Shown here one piece after another: positions 22,300-31,060 of a DNA stretch of 64,000 bases; within the stretch, counting starts at the first letter, position 1; each line of letters begins with the position of its first letter. Under the pieces are notes generated by a model. That model was not told the origin of the DNA and ran no database searches. It was given only the letters and a program-made list of their open reading frames with translations. Source of the DNA: Radiobacillus deserti. Lineage in GTDB: Bacteria > Bacillota > Bacilli > Bacillales > Amphibacillaceae. The position numbers and the translations under genes are program-made. The stretch is from NCBI RefSeq assembly GCF_007301515.1, contig NZ_CP041666.1:1054001-1118000 (forward strand), given 5' to 3'.

Positions 22300-25236
22300 A
22301 TGAAAATAAACTCTGCCTATATATACGGGTTTGGAAAATGGGAACATCAAGAGCTTGATTTTTCTAAGCACTCTTTTTCTATGATTATAGGAGAAAATGA
22401 ATCAGGTAAGTCAACAATAAGGCAGTTTCTTTTATTTATGTTGTTTGGATTCCCACCAAGAAAACGGGAATTTTATCGCCCTAATACTGGAGGGAATGTC
22501 GGGGGTAGACTAGCTATCTCCACAGAGGATGAAGGGGAAATAGTATTGGAAAGGGATCATAACCGCTTTAACGGGGAGCTCCAATGTTATTTGAGTAATG
22601 GGGAAAGAAAATCTGAGGAATGGTTTCGAACGAACGTCGTAGGCTTATCCTTAGACACGTATCAATCTATCTTTTCCTTCGATGCGCAAGAGCTATATCA
22701 GTTGCATACGATGAAGGCAGAAGAGCTCGGTGAGGTCCTACTTGGTGTTGGGATGACTGGTTCTGATCAAATTTATGCGATTGAAAAAAGGCTAGATCAG
22801 TACTTAAATGAATTATTTAAGCCTCAGGGACGAAATCCAGCCATTAATCAACAAGTGGAACGATTGGAAGCCATATCGCAAGAGATTGCACGCTTGGAAC
22901 ATGAACAGGAGTTATATGTACAGACCAGAGACGAACAGCGTCAGCTTCAACAAACATTACAAGAGCTAATTGACAAACAAGAGGAGCTACAAGAAAAAGA
23001 AGCAAGGTTAACAAAAAAGCTAGAAATCCATCCTCAGATGGTAGATTATTATGTCACTTTATCTGAATTAACTCGGTTAGAAAAAGCTGAAGCCAATCGC
23101 TTTCCGACGCAAGGGGTAGAAAGATATCAGCAACTTAAGGATAAACTATTACCTATCTTAAGTGAGATTCGTGTATTGAAATCCACCATAGAATCCTACG
23201 AAACTGATATAACTGAGATAGAGAAGCAATTAGTCTCGCATGAGCAGTTAAGGAAAATGGAGCACTTGCTACAGCGAGCGAATACTATACAACAAGTGAA
23301 GCTAAATATGGATTTTAAGCATAATGAATCTGACCACTTAAAAGAGGAGCTCCGTCAGCTTTTGCAGCGAATAAATGCGGGAATAGAAGTATCGGATTTA
23401 GATGAGATCTCCATTCCTTTTCATATTGAAGATTACTGGAATCAATTGCATCAGGAAAAGGAGAAACTTATCCATTCTCAGAATCAATTATCCGAAGAAT
23501 CAAGTGCTCTAGAGAGACAGAGGAAAAATATCGAAGTTCAACAAGACCGATTAAAACGTGAACTATTACCGGAACAAAAGGTCCAAGAACTAGAAGCTAT
23601 TCGTGATCGATATGATTTTTCACCTGGCGGTCAGAACAACTCAAGCTGGAGCAAAGCACAGAATAAAAGAATCCGGCGTAGCACTCAACAACTTATATTA
23701 GGAGGAATCCTAGCGTTTCTATTCGGGATAGCTGGCTACTTCCTACATGTAGAATTATTGTTTCCTATAGGAGTTTCTATTGCTATTCTTTCAATTGGAC
23801 AAGTCATTTTTGTGCGAAATTTTATAAAGAACGATAAATCAGAATCTCTGACGACGGGAGAAGTAGAACTTTATACCAAAGCGAAACGTCAATTGGAAAG
23901 TCATTATGCGCTAATAGAGGAATGGCGCCAACTGGAGGCACATTTCGTTCAAATCCGGACTACTAGTTTAAAGCTTCAGGAAAAAGAACAGTTTTATGAG
24001 CAAGCTGCGCAACAGCTGCAACAAAAGGTCCATCAACAAATAGAAGCATATCCGTTTTTGGAAAGGATAGAGTTATCCTATTGGCCTAGATTGTATTCCT
24101 ATTTGGAAGCAGCGTTGGAGAAACGAAAGCAATGGCAACAAATCCAAAAGGAATTAGTTGAATTGTATAATACGTATCAAACGTTTGAAGCGGAGCTTAC
24201 GGATGTTGTGAAAGTAGAAACGGTTTCACTAAAGAATGTGGACAATGCAATGGAAGAATTATCACAACAGTACCGTGCACAAAAGCAGCTCATGGAACAA
24301 ATGGAATATTTGAAGCACCAAGTGGAAGAGAAAACAACCCGTTTATCTGAATTTGAAGAGCGTATCATTCCATACGAGGATGAAATACAACAATTGTTTG
24401 AAGTGACAGGAGTCCATGAGGAAGACGAATATCTCAAACGGGGAGCACTTCATGAAAAATGGGAAAAAGCAGATCAACATTTCCGTCAATTGTATCATGC
24501 TTTATCTGTCAGTTTAGCTAACCATGAGCTGGAAGAGTTGAGAAGTGTTCCGCCTATTGAACAGGAAAAAATAGAGCTAGAGCGAGAGCAAGTGAGAAAA
24601 ACTCTTGAAGAACAATTCATAACAATAAAAGACATTAGACAATCAATCGCTGATCTTCACTCCAAATTAACCATGATGGAGAAATCGGAGCACTATTCTA
24701 AGTATCTACATGAATTTTATGCTGAAAAAGTAACTCTTCAAGAACAAATCAAAAGGTGGACGACGTATAAAATCGCACAGACGGCCTTGCAAAAGGCTAA
24801 ACAAAACTATTTAGATAACCACATGCCAACCATTATGGAAGTCACAACAGCCCTTTTTAAACAGTTAACAGATGGAAAATATAAGCGAGTGTTTGCACCG
24901 ATGGATGGGAATAGTATACAAGTAGAGAACGATCGTGGCCAACGCTTTCAGGTAAACCAATTGTCTCAAGGTACGTCCGATCAGCTTTATATTGCGCTAA
25001 GACTAGCGTTAGGTACTGTGATGAGTGAACAATATGGTCTCCCTTTTATTATGGATGATGCTTTTGTACACTTTGATGAAAAACGATCTGGTCGAATGAT
25101 GGATATACTTGTCCACCTATCAGAACGTCATCAAGTTTTATTATTTTCATGTAGAGCTGAGCTTCTTCCATCTTCCGAGGATGTTCACGTGATTTCGTTA
25201 TCCGGTAATTTAACAGAGAATCGTTCGCATTCATAA
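22300..25236 (+). CDS. yhaN: SMC/Rad50-like ATPase YhaN with a central membrane hairpin
   Basis: A 978-residue ATPase. Walker A GENESGKST is at about residues 31-39; the ABC signature LSQGTSDQLYIALRLALG and Walker B PFIMDDAFVHFDEKR are near 888-930. Between them are two long coiled-coil arms (about 175-450 and 515-830). Where Rad50 has a zinc hook, this protein has two hydrophobic segments, LILGGILAFLFGIAGYFL and LLFPIGVSIAILSIGQVIFV near 465-505, likely a transmembrane hairpin. The YhaN family (called SbcE in B. subtilis) is linked to double-strand break repair and competence. ATG 22300 lies just after the yhaO stop. Confidence 0.9.
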   Translation: MKINSAYIYGFGKWEHQELDFSKHSFSMIIGENESGKSTIRQFLLFMLFGFPPRKREFYRPNTGGNVGGRLAISTEDEGEIVLERDHNRFNGELQCYLSNGERKSEEWFRTNVVGLSLDTYQSIFSFDAQELYQLHTMKAEELGEVLLGVGMTGSDQIYAIEKRLDQYLNELFKPQGRNPAINQQVERLEAISQEIARLEHEQELYVQTRDEQRQLQQTLQELIDKQEELQEKEARLTKKLEIHPQMVDYYVTLSELTRLEKAEANRFPTQGVERYQQLKDKLLPILSEIRVLKSTIESYETDITEIEKQLVSHEQLRKMEHLLQRANTIQQVKLNMDFKHNESDHLKEELRQLLQRINAGIEVSDLDEISIPFHIEDYWNQLHQEKEKLIHSQNQLSEESSALERQRKNIEVQQDRLKRELLPEQKVQELEAIRDRYDFSPGGQNNSSWSKAQNKRIRRSTQQLILGGILAFLFGIAGYFLHVELLFPIGVSIAILSIGQVIFVRNFIKNDKSESLTTGEVELYTKAKRQLESHYALIEEWRQLEAHFVQIRTTSLKLQEKEQFYEQAAQQLQQKVHQQIEAYPFLERIELSYWPRLYSYLEAALEKRKQWQQIQKELVELYNTYQTFEAELTDVVKVETVSLKNVDNAMEELSQQYRAQKQLMEQMEYLKHQVEEKTTRLSEFEERIIPYEDEIQQLFEVTGVHEEDEYLKRGALHEKWEKADQHFRQLYHALSVSLANHELEELRSVPPIEQEKIELEREQVRKTLEEQFITIKDIRQSIADLHSKLTMMEKSEHYSKYLHEFYAEKVTLQEQIKRWTTYKIAQTALQKAKQNYLDNHMPTIMEVTTALFKQLTDGKYKRVFAPMDGNSIQVENDRGQRFQVNQLSQGTSDQLYIALRLALGTVMSEQYGLPFIMDDAFVHFDEKRSGRMMDILVHLSERHQVLLFSCRAELLPSSEDVHVISLSGNLTENRSHS

Positions 25237-25298
25237 AGTAAAAATGATAAAATATGTAAGATATTAGGCGGAAATTAAGTATTCTGGAGGGTCATCCA

Positions 25299-25850
25299 TT
25301 GGCGAACCAAGAACAGCCCAAAGAATGGGCGAAAAGAGAAGCAGCAGTGGAGAAGTTTATTCAAGTCATTGCTAAAAATATGAATCTATATGGTATTACA
25401 ACATCGGTTGGTAGATTATACGGTGCATTATATTTTGCGGATGAACCGATGACGTTAGATGACATGCGGGATGCCCTAGAAATGAGTAAGACAAGCATGT
25501 CTACTGGTGTTCGATCATTAGCTGAAATGAGAATGGTTGAGCCTGCTTATAAAAAAGGGATTCGAAAGGATCTCTATAAATCAGAAGAAGATTGGTATAA
25601 ATCGTTCACATCTTTGTTTGGGAACCGGTGGAGACATCATACAGAAAATAACATAGAAGAAGCGAAAGAAACAATGGAAGAATTGGAAAAGTTAAAATCG
25701 CAAACAACAGATGAGAAGCTTATCGAACAACTAGATGATGACCTTTATCGTTTAAAATATGCACAAAACTATTACAGATGGTTAATGCAATTTATTGAGG
25801 TTGTGGAGTCCGGGAAAATATTTGAGTATATCCCGAAGATAGAAGAGTAG
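25299..25850 (+). CDS. GbsR/MarR-family regulator (first of two in the window)
   Basis: A 183-residue winged-helix protein of the GbsR class. The HTH region is MTLDDMRDALEMSKTSMSTGVRSLAEMRMVEP near residues 47-78, followed by KKGIRKDLYKSEEDWYKSF; GRLYGALYF before it is typical of GbsR. GbsR-type regulators sense choline or control osmoprotectant genes, but no such gene is adjacent here. The start is TTG 25299 with CTGGAGGG eight bases upstream. It is placed between yhaN and yhaM, an insertion relative to B. subtilis order. Confidence 0.8.
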   Translation: MANQEQPKEWAKREAAVEKFIQVIAKNMNLYGITTSVGRLYGALYFADEPMTLDDMRDALEMSKTSMSTGVRSLAEMRMVEPAYKKGIRKDLYKSEEDWYKSFTSLFGNRWRHHTENNIEEAKETMEELEKLKSQTTDEKLIEQLDDDLYRLKYAQNYYRWLMQFIEVVESGKIFEYIPKIEE

Positions 25851-25886
25851 TCTGGATAGGGAGAATGAATCGGGAGGGGATAACAC

Positions 25887-26834
25887 ATGAAAAAAGGGAT
25901 TGCTTTTTATAATGTGGGAGATGTATTTGATCACTTTTTGTTAGTTAAGGCAGCTACTAAAGGGGTAGCAAGTAATGGGAAGCCTTTCTTAACCCTTATT
26001 CTAAAGGATACAACTGGAGAGATTGAGGCAAAGCTCTGGGAAGCCACGCCAGAGGACGAAGAGTTGTTTCAATCTGAAATGCTAGTAAGGGTAATGGGCG
26101 ATGTAAATCAGTTTCGTGGTCGTCCCCAGTTGAAAATTCAATCGATTCGACCCGCTCAGGCTACAGATGGCGTGCAAATTAGTGACTTTATTGAAAAGGC
26201 TCCGGTGGATAAGGAAACGCTTCTTGAACAAATTACGGAGATAATTTTTGAAATGGTAAATCCAAACTTACAAAGGATGGTTCGATATTTCATAAAAAAA
26301 TATCAGGACGATCTGTTAGTCTATCCAGCAGCAGTAAAAAATCATCATGAGTATGTGTCTGGACTAGCATATCATATCGTTTCTATGCTGCGAATTGCGA
26401 AAGAGCTTAAAAGTTTGTATCCAGAAGTGAACAAAGATCTCCTTTATGCGGGGATTATCTTGCACGATTTAGGAAAATTAAAGGAGCTATCTGGAATTTC
26501 TGCACCTTCTTACACATTAGAAGGAAAATTAATAGGACATATTCCTATTATGGTTGAAGAAATCGGACAAGCAGCAAAAGATCTCCAAATAGATGGAGAA
26601 GAAGTGTTGATTTTACAGCATATGATCTTAAGTCATCACGGTAAAGCGGAATGGGGAAGTCCGAAACCTCCGCTAGTAAGAGAAGCTGAACTGCTTCATT
26701 TAATCGATTTGATTGATGCAAAAATGAACATGTTAAATCGAGCATTGGAAAAAGTAAACCCTGGGGAATTTACAGAACGACTTTTTGCAATGGAAAACCG
26801 TCAATTTTATAAACCAACTTTTGAAGAAAAGTAG
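25887..26834 (+). CDS. yhaM: 3'-5' exoribonuclease YhaM
   Basis: A 315-residue cytoplasmic RNase, one residue longer than B. subtilis YhaM. The N-terminal OB-fold (about 12-90; GEIEAKLWEATPED) binds RNA and the HD domain follows: HHEYVSGLAYHIVSM near 155-169, ILHDLGKLKEL near 192-202 and MILSHHGKAEWGSP near 250-263 give the metal-binding His and Asp residues. It degrades single-stranded RNA and has been linked to DNA replication or repair. ATG 25887 follows GGGAGGGG. A 240-bp repeat lies just downstream. Confidence 0.93.
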   Translation: MKKGIAFYNVGDVFDHFLLVKAATKGVASNGKPFLTLILKDTTGEIEAKLWEATPEDEELFQSEMLVRVMGDVNQFRGRPQLKIQSIRPAQATDGVQISDFIEKAPVDKETLLEQITEIIFEMVNPNLQRMVRYFIKKYQDDLLVYPAAVKNHHEYVSGLAYHIVSMLRIAKELKSLYPEVNKDLLYAGIILHDLGKLKELSGISAPSYTLEGKLIGHIPIMVEEIGQAAKDLQIDGEEVLILQHMILSHHGKAEWGSPKPPLVREAELLHLIDLIDAKMNMLNRALEKVNPGEFTERLFAMENRQFYKPTFEEK

Positions 26835-26837
26835 AAG

Positions 26838-27078
26838 GAGAGGCTGGGACATAACGAAAAGGATAAGCTGAAAAGCCGAACAGTAGCCTATACTAGCTCT
26901 GGAAATATACGTAGACTCCAGCGGGAAAAAAGGCATCGGTGAGCCCCCACCGTGCGTCAGCACGAGGAGGGTCACCAGCCCGCCCGCGGAAAGCGTCGTA
27001 TATTTCTGGAGCGGGGTATAGGCACTATTTATAATTGTTCGTTTTTTCATTGCTTACTATATTTTGTCTCAGTCTCTT
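26838..27078 (+). repeat. Intergenic hairpin repeat, copy 1
   Basis: About 240 bp of GC-richer DNA directly after yhaM, roughly 90 percent identical to 53679-53913. The ends GAGGCTGGGACA (26840) and TGTCTCAGTCTC (27066) are inverted with two G-T pairs; inside, GCCTATA/TATAGGC and an arm GGAAATATACG/CGTATATTT repeat the symmetry, with a small GTGC-GTCA-GCAC hairpin at the tip. Open frames across it are artefacts. The remaining 27079-27174 is plain intergenic DNA. Confidence 0.88.
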
Positions 27079-27174
27079 TTTCTAACATAAAAAAATACTA
27101 TCAGTAAACTGTATTCTAAGCGTATAATATACTTTGGCATATTACGTCTAGTTAGGTGAAGGAGAACAAACATC

Positions 27175-28446
27175 ATGAAGTGGAAAGATTGGGATCGTAA
27201 CTTACGAATCCGTTTATTTGGGGAAGGTATGATGAACTTATTGTTTTGGGCATACTTCCCGTTTATGACGATATATTTTGACGATGCGTTTGGGAAAGGC
27301 AAAACGGGACTATTAATTATTATTTCTCAAGCTTTTTCGGTAGTAGCTAGCTTGGTCGGCGGATACTGTGCGGATCGATTTGGTAGAAAGAGAATGATGG
27401 TTTTAGCGTCAAGCGCGCAGTTTTTGACCTTTCTGCTGTTTGCTTACGCGAATTCGCCTTGGTTGGAATCACCGATTCTTACCTTCCTTTCATTTAGTTT
27501 ATTAGGAGTTTGGGGTGCATTATACTGGCCAGCATCTCATGCGATGGTTGCAGACGTTGTACCGGAAAAACACCGGACGTCTGTATTTGCAGTGTTCTAT
27601 ACCTCTATTAATATTGCAGTAGTAGTTGCTCCAATAATCGGAAGCTTTGTGTTTTATAGTTACCGGTTTGAAATGCTAGTGGTCGGGGCAATATTAAATG
27701 GAATCGTAGCTTTTGTTCTATATAAATATTTAAATGAAACGGCAATATTAAAAGAAAGGAAATCTAGTCGACCATCGAGCTGGTATAAAGCAGTTTGGGA
27801 TGAATTGAGCGATTATCGAGTAATTGCCAGGGACAAGAACTTTTTATTATTCATCATCGGTGGCGTACTAGTTGCACAGACATTTATGCAATTAGATCTA
27901 CTAATCGCTGTGTACACAAGTGAAGTAGTGGAGAATCAGCAGCTTTTTGCTATCGGTGACTGGCACGTGACGGTAAGTGGTGAAGGAGCTTTTGCGCTAG
28001 TATTGGCTGAGAACGGCTTATTGGTGGCCTTATTTACGGTCTATATTTCTCGTGTCATTACGAGATGGAAGGAAAGAAATGTTTTTATTCTTTCGTGTCT
28101 ATTATATGCAGTTGGTATAGCTTTATATGGACTGACTGATAGCATCTTTGTATTTATGTTTGCGATTCTTCTCTTTACAGGTGGAGAGCTTATCGTTGTA
28201 GGGATACAAGAAAGCTTCGTTGCAAAGCTAGCACCTGAGCATATGAGAGGGCAATACTTCTCAGCAGCTAGTTTACGGTTTACGATAGGGAAGCTAATTG
28301 CACCAGTAAGTCTCGTATTAACGGATTACTTTTCCTATCTTGTCGTATTTCTTATACTTGGCCTGTTAGCCCTATTTAGTGCAGCTACTTACTATGTAAT
28401 GTTTAAGCGAATGGATCGGGAAGAGGAGCTTAAAGTCCTATCTTAG
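27175..28446 (+). CDS. MFS transporter
   Basis: A 423-residue, 12-helix membrane protein. Motif A appears as GGYCADRFGRKRMMVL near residues 62-77 and a second-half loop SRVITRWKERNVF is near 290. A short soluble loop (VVENQQLFAIGDWHVTVSGEGAF, around 245-268) separates helices 7 and 8. The family is the quinolone/efflux-like MFS_1 group; substrate unknown. ATG 27175 follows AAGGAG. Codon use resembles neighbours. Confidence 0.8.
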   Translation: MKWKDWDRNLRIRLFGEGMMNLLFWAYFPFMTIYFDDAFGKGKTGLLIIISQAFSVVASLVGGYCADRFGRKRMMVLASSAQFLTFLLFAYANSPWLESPILTFLSFSLLGVWGALYWPASHAMVADVVPEKHRTSVFAVFYTSINIAVVVAPIIGSFVFYSYRFEMLVVGAILNGIVAFVLYKYLNETAILKERKSSRPSSWYKAVWDELSDYRVIARDKNFLLFIIGGVLVAQTFMQLDLLIAVYTSEVVENQQLFAIGDWHVTVSGEGAFALVLAENGLLVALFTVYISRVITRWKERNVFILSCLLYAVGIALYGLTDSIFVFMFAILLFTGGELIVVGIQESFVAKLAPEHMRGQYFSAASLRFTIGKLIAPVSLVLTDYFSYLVVFLILGLLALFSAATYYVMFKRMDREEELKVLS

Positions 28447-28527
28447 ATTATATCTCTAAGCAAAGTTAAGCATATTTTAAATAAGCTAGACATAGACTCA
28501 TTAAAAAAGGGACAAGGAGGTCATTAC

Positions 28528-28734
28528 ATGATATTAGGAATCCCTTGGTGGGTGTATATGTTTATTGGATTTATTTTCTTTAGTGGATATATGTCTTTTA
28601 GAGCCATGAGAGCAGAGAAAAAGCTGGAACAGCGGTATATTGAACAAGAAGGTAAAGTGTTCATGGATCGCATTGCTGAAAAACGACATGTAAAGGACGA
28701 AGAGGTTGAGAAGAAAAAAGTAATATCTGGATGA
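28528..28734 (+). CDS. yhaL: YhaL-like small membrane protein
   Basis: A 68-residue protein: one N-terminal membrane helix beginning IPWWVYMFIGFIFFSGYM and a charged tail of which ALL-helix EKKLEQRYIEQEGKVFMDRI is the conserved part. The PWWVY start, an EQ-EGK-x-x-MxR segment and the position between yhaM and prsA match B. subtilis YhaL, a protein linked to sporulation. Function unknown. ATG 28528 has AAGGAGG ten bases upstream; a terminator follows. Confidence 0.78.
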   Translation: MILGIPWWVYMFIGFIFFSGYMSFRAMRAEKKLEQRYIEQEGKVFMDRIAEKRHVKDEEVEKKKVISG

Positions 28735-28738
28735 AGAC

Positions 28739-28768
28739 AAAAGCCGAAGCTTGTAAGCTTCGGCTTTT
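28739..28768 (+). terminator. Terminator after yhaL
   Basis: AAAAGCCGAAGCTT and AAGCTTCGGCTTTT, 14-bp perfect stem around GT. Confidence 0.85.
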
Positions 28769-28784
28769 GTGTATAACGAATAAA

Positions 28785-28811
28785 AAACCCGACCATTCGG
28801 TCGGGTTAAAA
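28785..28811 (-). terminator. Terminator after prsA
   Basis: AACCCGACC and GGTCGGGTT around ATTC; on the minus strand it runs into six T. Confidence 0.85.
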
Positions 28812-28814
28812 ATC

Positions 28815-29687
28815 TTATTCCTCAGTTGCTTTTTCTGTTTTGAATAGATCTTTAAAATCATCGATTTTAACATCTACATCGGCATCTTCAATTAGCTTAT
28901 TAAGCTTTTCTTGTGCTTTTGCATTGTCCACTTTGCTATTTGCGATTTGACGCTTGATATCGTCTTTAATATCTTTAAGTGGTTCCACGTCTTCTACGTC
29001 ACGCTTGTCGGTTACTTTAATGATGTGCCAGCCATTATCTGTTTGAACAGGGTCACTAATTTCCCCAACTTCCATGCTGTATGCTGCATCTTCAAATTCT
29101 GGAACCATTGCTCCAGTACCGAAGAAGCCTAAGTCTCCACCTTTTTCAGCACTAGCTGTGTCTGTCGAGAAGTCTTTTGCTAGATCTGCAAAGTCTTTTC
29201 CTTCATCCAATTGCTTTTTGACTTTTTTTGCAGTGTCTTCATCGCTTACTAAAATGTGGCTTGCTTTTACTTCCGTTTGCATACGCTCATACTTTTCGTT
29301 GATTTCTTCCTCTGTTACTTCAATACCTTCTGTTATTGCTTTTTCTTGAAGTAAGTTTAAACGTAGAACCTCTTTAAAAGCATCCTCATCTTCAAAACCA
29401 TTCTGTTGAAGCACTGCTTCAAACTGGTCTCCATATTGATCTTTTAATTTTTTTAACTGATCATCCACTTCTGAATCACTTACGTCATATTTGTCTTCCA
29501 AAACTTTTTGCATAACAAGTTCTTGTAGAACTGTTTCTCCAGATTCCTTTTGAAGGGCGTTATAGAATTCTTCTTTAGTAACATCTCCAGCTTTTGATTC
29601 CACAACTGCCTCTGAATTATCTTGTTGGGAACAAGCTGCTAATGTTAATACTCCTGTTGCCATTACTGCGATTGCGAACTTCTTCAT
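28815..29687 (-). CDS. prsA: PrsA foldase lipoprotein (parvulin peptidyl-prolyl isomerase)
   Basis: A 290-residue lipoprotein that folds secreted proteins at the outer face of the membrane. A signal peptide MKKFAIAVMATGVLTLAAC ends in the lipobox LAAC (Cys19). A charged helical region follows, then the parvulin domain (about 135-230) beginning VKASHILVSDEDTAKKV and containing GGDLGFFGTGAMVPEFEDAAYSM and GWHIIKVTDKR. The C-terminus is rich in Lys, Asp and Glu. ATG 29687 is preceded by AGGAGT. It is a single gene with its own terminator. Confidence 0.93.
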   Translation of the reverse strand: MKKFAIAVMATGVLTLAACSQQDNSEAVVESKAGDVTKEEFYNALQKESGETVLQELVMQKVLEDKYDVSDSEVDDQLKKLKDQYGDQFEAVLQQNGFEDEDAFKEVLRLNLLQEKAITEGIEVTEEEINEKYERMQTEVKASHILVSDEDTAKKVKKQLDEGKDFADLAKDFSTDTASAEKGGDLGFFGTGAMVPEFEDAAYSMEVGEISDPVQTDNGWHIIKVTDKRDVEDVEPLKDIKDDIKRQIANSKVDNAKAQEKLNKLIEDADVDVKIDDFKDLFKTEKATEE

Positions 29688-29833
29688 TTATTTAACACTC
29701 CTAATCACGTTATGTTTCTCTAGGACAAGGCCCTTGAAATAATATAACATACTTTACAAGTAAAAAAATAGTCAATATCTAAATTACACACTTTTTATAT
29801 ATTTTGATAAAAGCACCATTTATACAGAAAAGT

Positions 29834-29892
29834 AAAAGAAGCAAGAGAACGGCACCGATTAAAGTATCGAGTTCCATTCTCTTGCTTCTTTT
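29834..29892 (-). terminator. Long-stem terminator after the 59-residue membrane gene
   Basis: AAAAGAAGCAAGAGAA and TTCTCTTGCTTCTTTT form a 16-bp stem with an inner 27-base loop; on the minus strand it ends in TTTTACTTTT. Confidence 0.7.
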
Positions 29893-29902
29893 CATGGTAT
29901 GT

Positions 29903-30082
29903 TTATATAATTGTTACCTCTACGTACGAGGATAACAATAAAATAGTAATTAGAATATTAATCGTTCTAAACACACTAGGTTGTTTCTCTTGAGGCATTT
30001 CTGTTTGTACACAAAGCTTATGTGTTAAAGAATTAAATAGGAACAGTACAAACAATGCAAAAACAGCAAAAAAGATTGGCAT
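29903..30082 (-). CDS. Small membrane protein of unknown function
   Basis: A 59-residue protein with two hydrophobic segments: PIFFAVFALFVLFLFNSL at the N-terminus and INILITILLLSSYVEVTII at the C-terminus, with a short polar linker. I do not recognise a family. The start at 30082 follows GAGGAGGT with seven-base spacing, a strong site, while the longer frame from 30100 has none. It is in the prsA-to-opuA interval, which differs from B. subtilis. Confidence 0.6.
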   Translation of the reverse strand: MPIFFAVFALFVLFLFNSLTHKLCVQTEMPQEKQPSVFRTINILITILLLSSYVEVTII

Positions 30083-30179
30083 ACCTATAGACCTCCTCAC
30101 TAAGACTACTTTATCAAAAAATGAATAGATTGAACAGTTAAAGGTGAAGATTAAGAGGTTTCGACAAAATTAGTAGAGC

Positions 30180-30217
30180 AAAGAGAAAGGCACATTAACA
30201 ATGTGCCTTTCTCTTTG
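30180..30217 (-). terminator. Terminator after the DUF3267-like gene
   Basis: AAAGAGAAAGGCACATT and its complement, 17-bp stem around AAC, ending in CTTTGC/TTTGCTC flanks. Strong hairpin; T-run moderate on the minus strand. Confidence 0.8.
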
Positions 30218-30754
30218 CTAGTTTATTAATATATCGTACCCGTCTTGCGCATTATCAATCACGCATCTTTTCGGTGCTTTTACCAAATAGGCCGCATATA
30301 AAAAATCCTCTAAAGAAAAAGTAATATTTATTGCAGCAAATAGAACAAAATAAGCAAAGAAATCAGGGATAAAGTATCCTCCTACTATGCACGGGATTGT
30401 AATCAAGACCGTAGGAGATAACAGAACGAATAACGACGTATTTTTAGACATTTTACCATGTGTTCGAAAACTGAAATTGGGTAAATTTTTCTTTTTATTT
30501 TTCCATTTGATTTTAATTTTTTTATTCATGACGAGCAATGGTACAAGATGTGCTACTTTATGAGCCAATGGCAGAATTAGTAATCCAAATAGCAATGGGA
30601 ATAAACCGTAATCTTTTACATTACTGGAATGATGAATAATAGAAAAAGGTAAATATAAGATAATAAATGATAGCAATCCCACAATCATGGAAATAAGATA
30701 AATACGGTTACTGCCAAATTCTTTAGATAGATTGATGCTTTTCCAGCAATTCAT
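30218..30754 (-). CDS. DUF3267-like membrane protein
   Basis: A 178-residue protein with four hydrophobic segments (about 20-45, 52-70, 108-128, 130-150). The LPLAHKVAHLVPLL segment near residue 60 is in the position of the HExxH zinc motif of DUF3267 membrane peptidase-like proteins, but here the catalytic Glu is Lys (HKVAH). The C-terminal FSLEDFLYAAYLVKAPKR also fits that family. It would therefore be a non-proteolytic relative, if the family call is right. ATG 30754 follows AAGGGGGAG. Confidence 0.6.
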   Translation of the reverse strand: MNCWKSINLSKEFGSNRIYLISMIVGLLSFIILYLPFSIIHHSSNVKDYGLFPLLFGLLILPLAHKVAHLVPLLVMNKKIKIKWKNKKKNLPNFSFRTHGKMSKNTSLFVLLSPTVLITIPCIVGGYFIPDFFAYFVLFAAINITFSLEDFLYAAYLVKAPKRCVIDNAQDGYDILIN

Positions 30755-31025
30755 TCACTACTCCCCCTTGCCTACGATGTTGTTTCTGTGAATGGTTAAT
30801 CGCTTGTTTCTCCTCAACGAATAATAGTATGATTCATATGAAAAATCAATAGGTTTTTTAAAAGTTTTTTGTAAAGAATTTTTTAATGGATTTTGGTTCT
30901 CTAAATTATAAGTGAAAAAGGAACGTGGCACCTACAATAACTGTATGATTGAGCTATAATTTTGAATGGGCAAGTACCTGGAATAAACGCAAATAATCTA
31001 ATTTAAGGGTAGGGTAGCGGTTACA
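30755..31025. other. Intergenic stretch without recognised features
   Basis: AT-rich DNA between the DUF3267-like gene and the terminator of the GbsR-type regulator. I see no ribosome site with an open frame and no strong hairpin in it. It presumably holds the minus-strand promoter of the DUF3267-like gene. Confidence 0.4.
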
Positions 31026-31057
31026 AAAAAAGCTACCGTAAAAGTCGGTAGCTTTTT
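31026..31057 (-). terminator. Terminator after the opuA-linked regulator
   Basis: AAAAAGCTACC and GGTAGCTTTTT, 11-bp stem, four bases past the regulator stop on the minus strand. Confidence 0.85.
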
Positions 31058-31060
31058 GTC

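Noticed and set aside
26733..27050. Minus-strand frame across repeat copy 1
   Set aside because: The product (FPLESTYIS, SAFQLILFVMSQ) arises from the repeat and recurs at copy 2, so it is a by-product of the repeat sequence.
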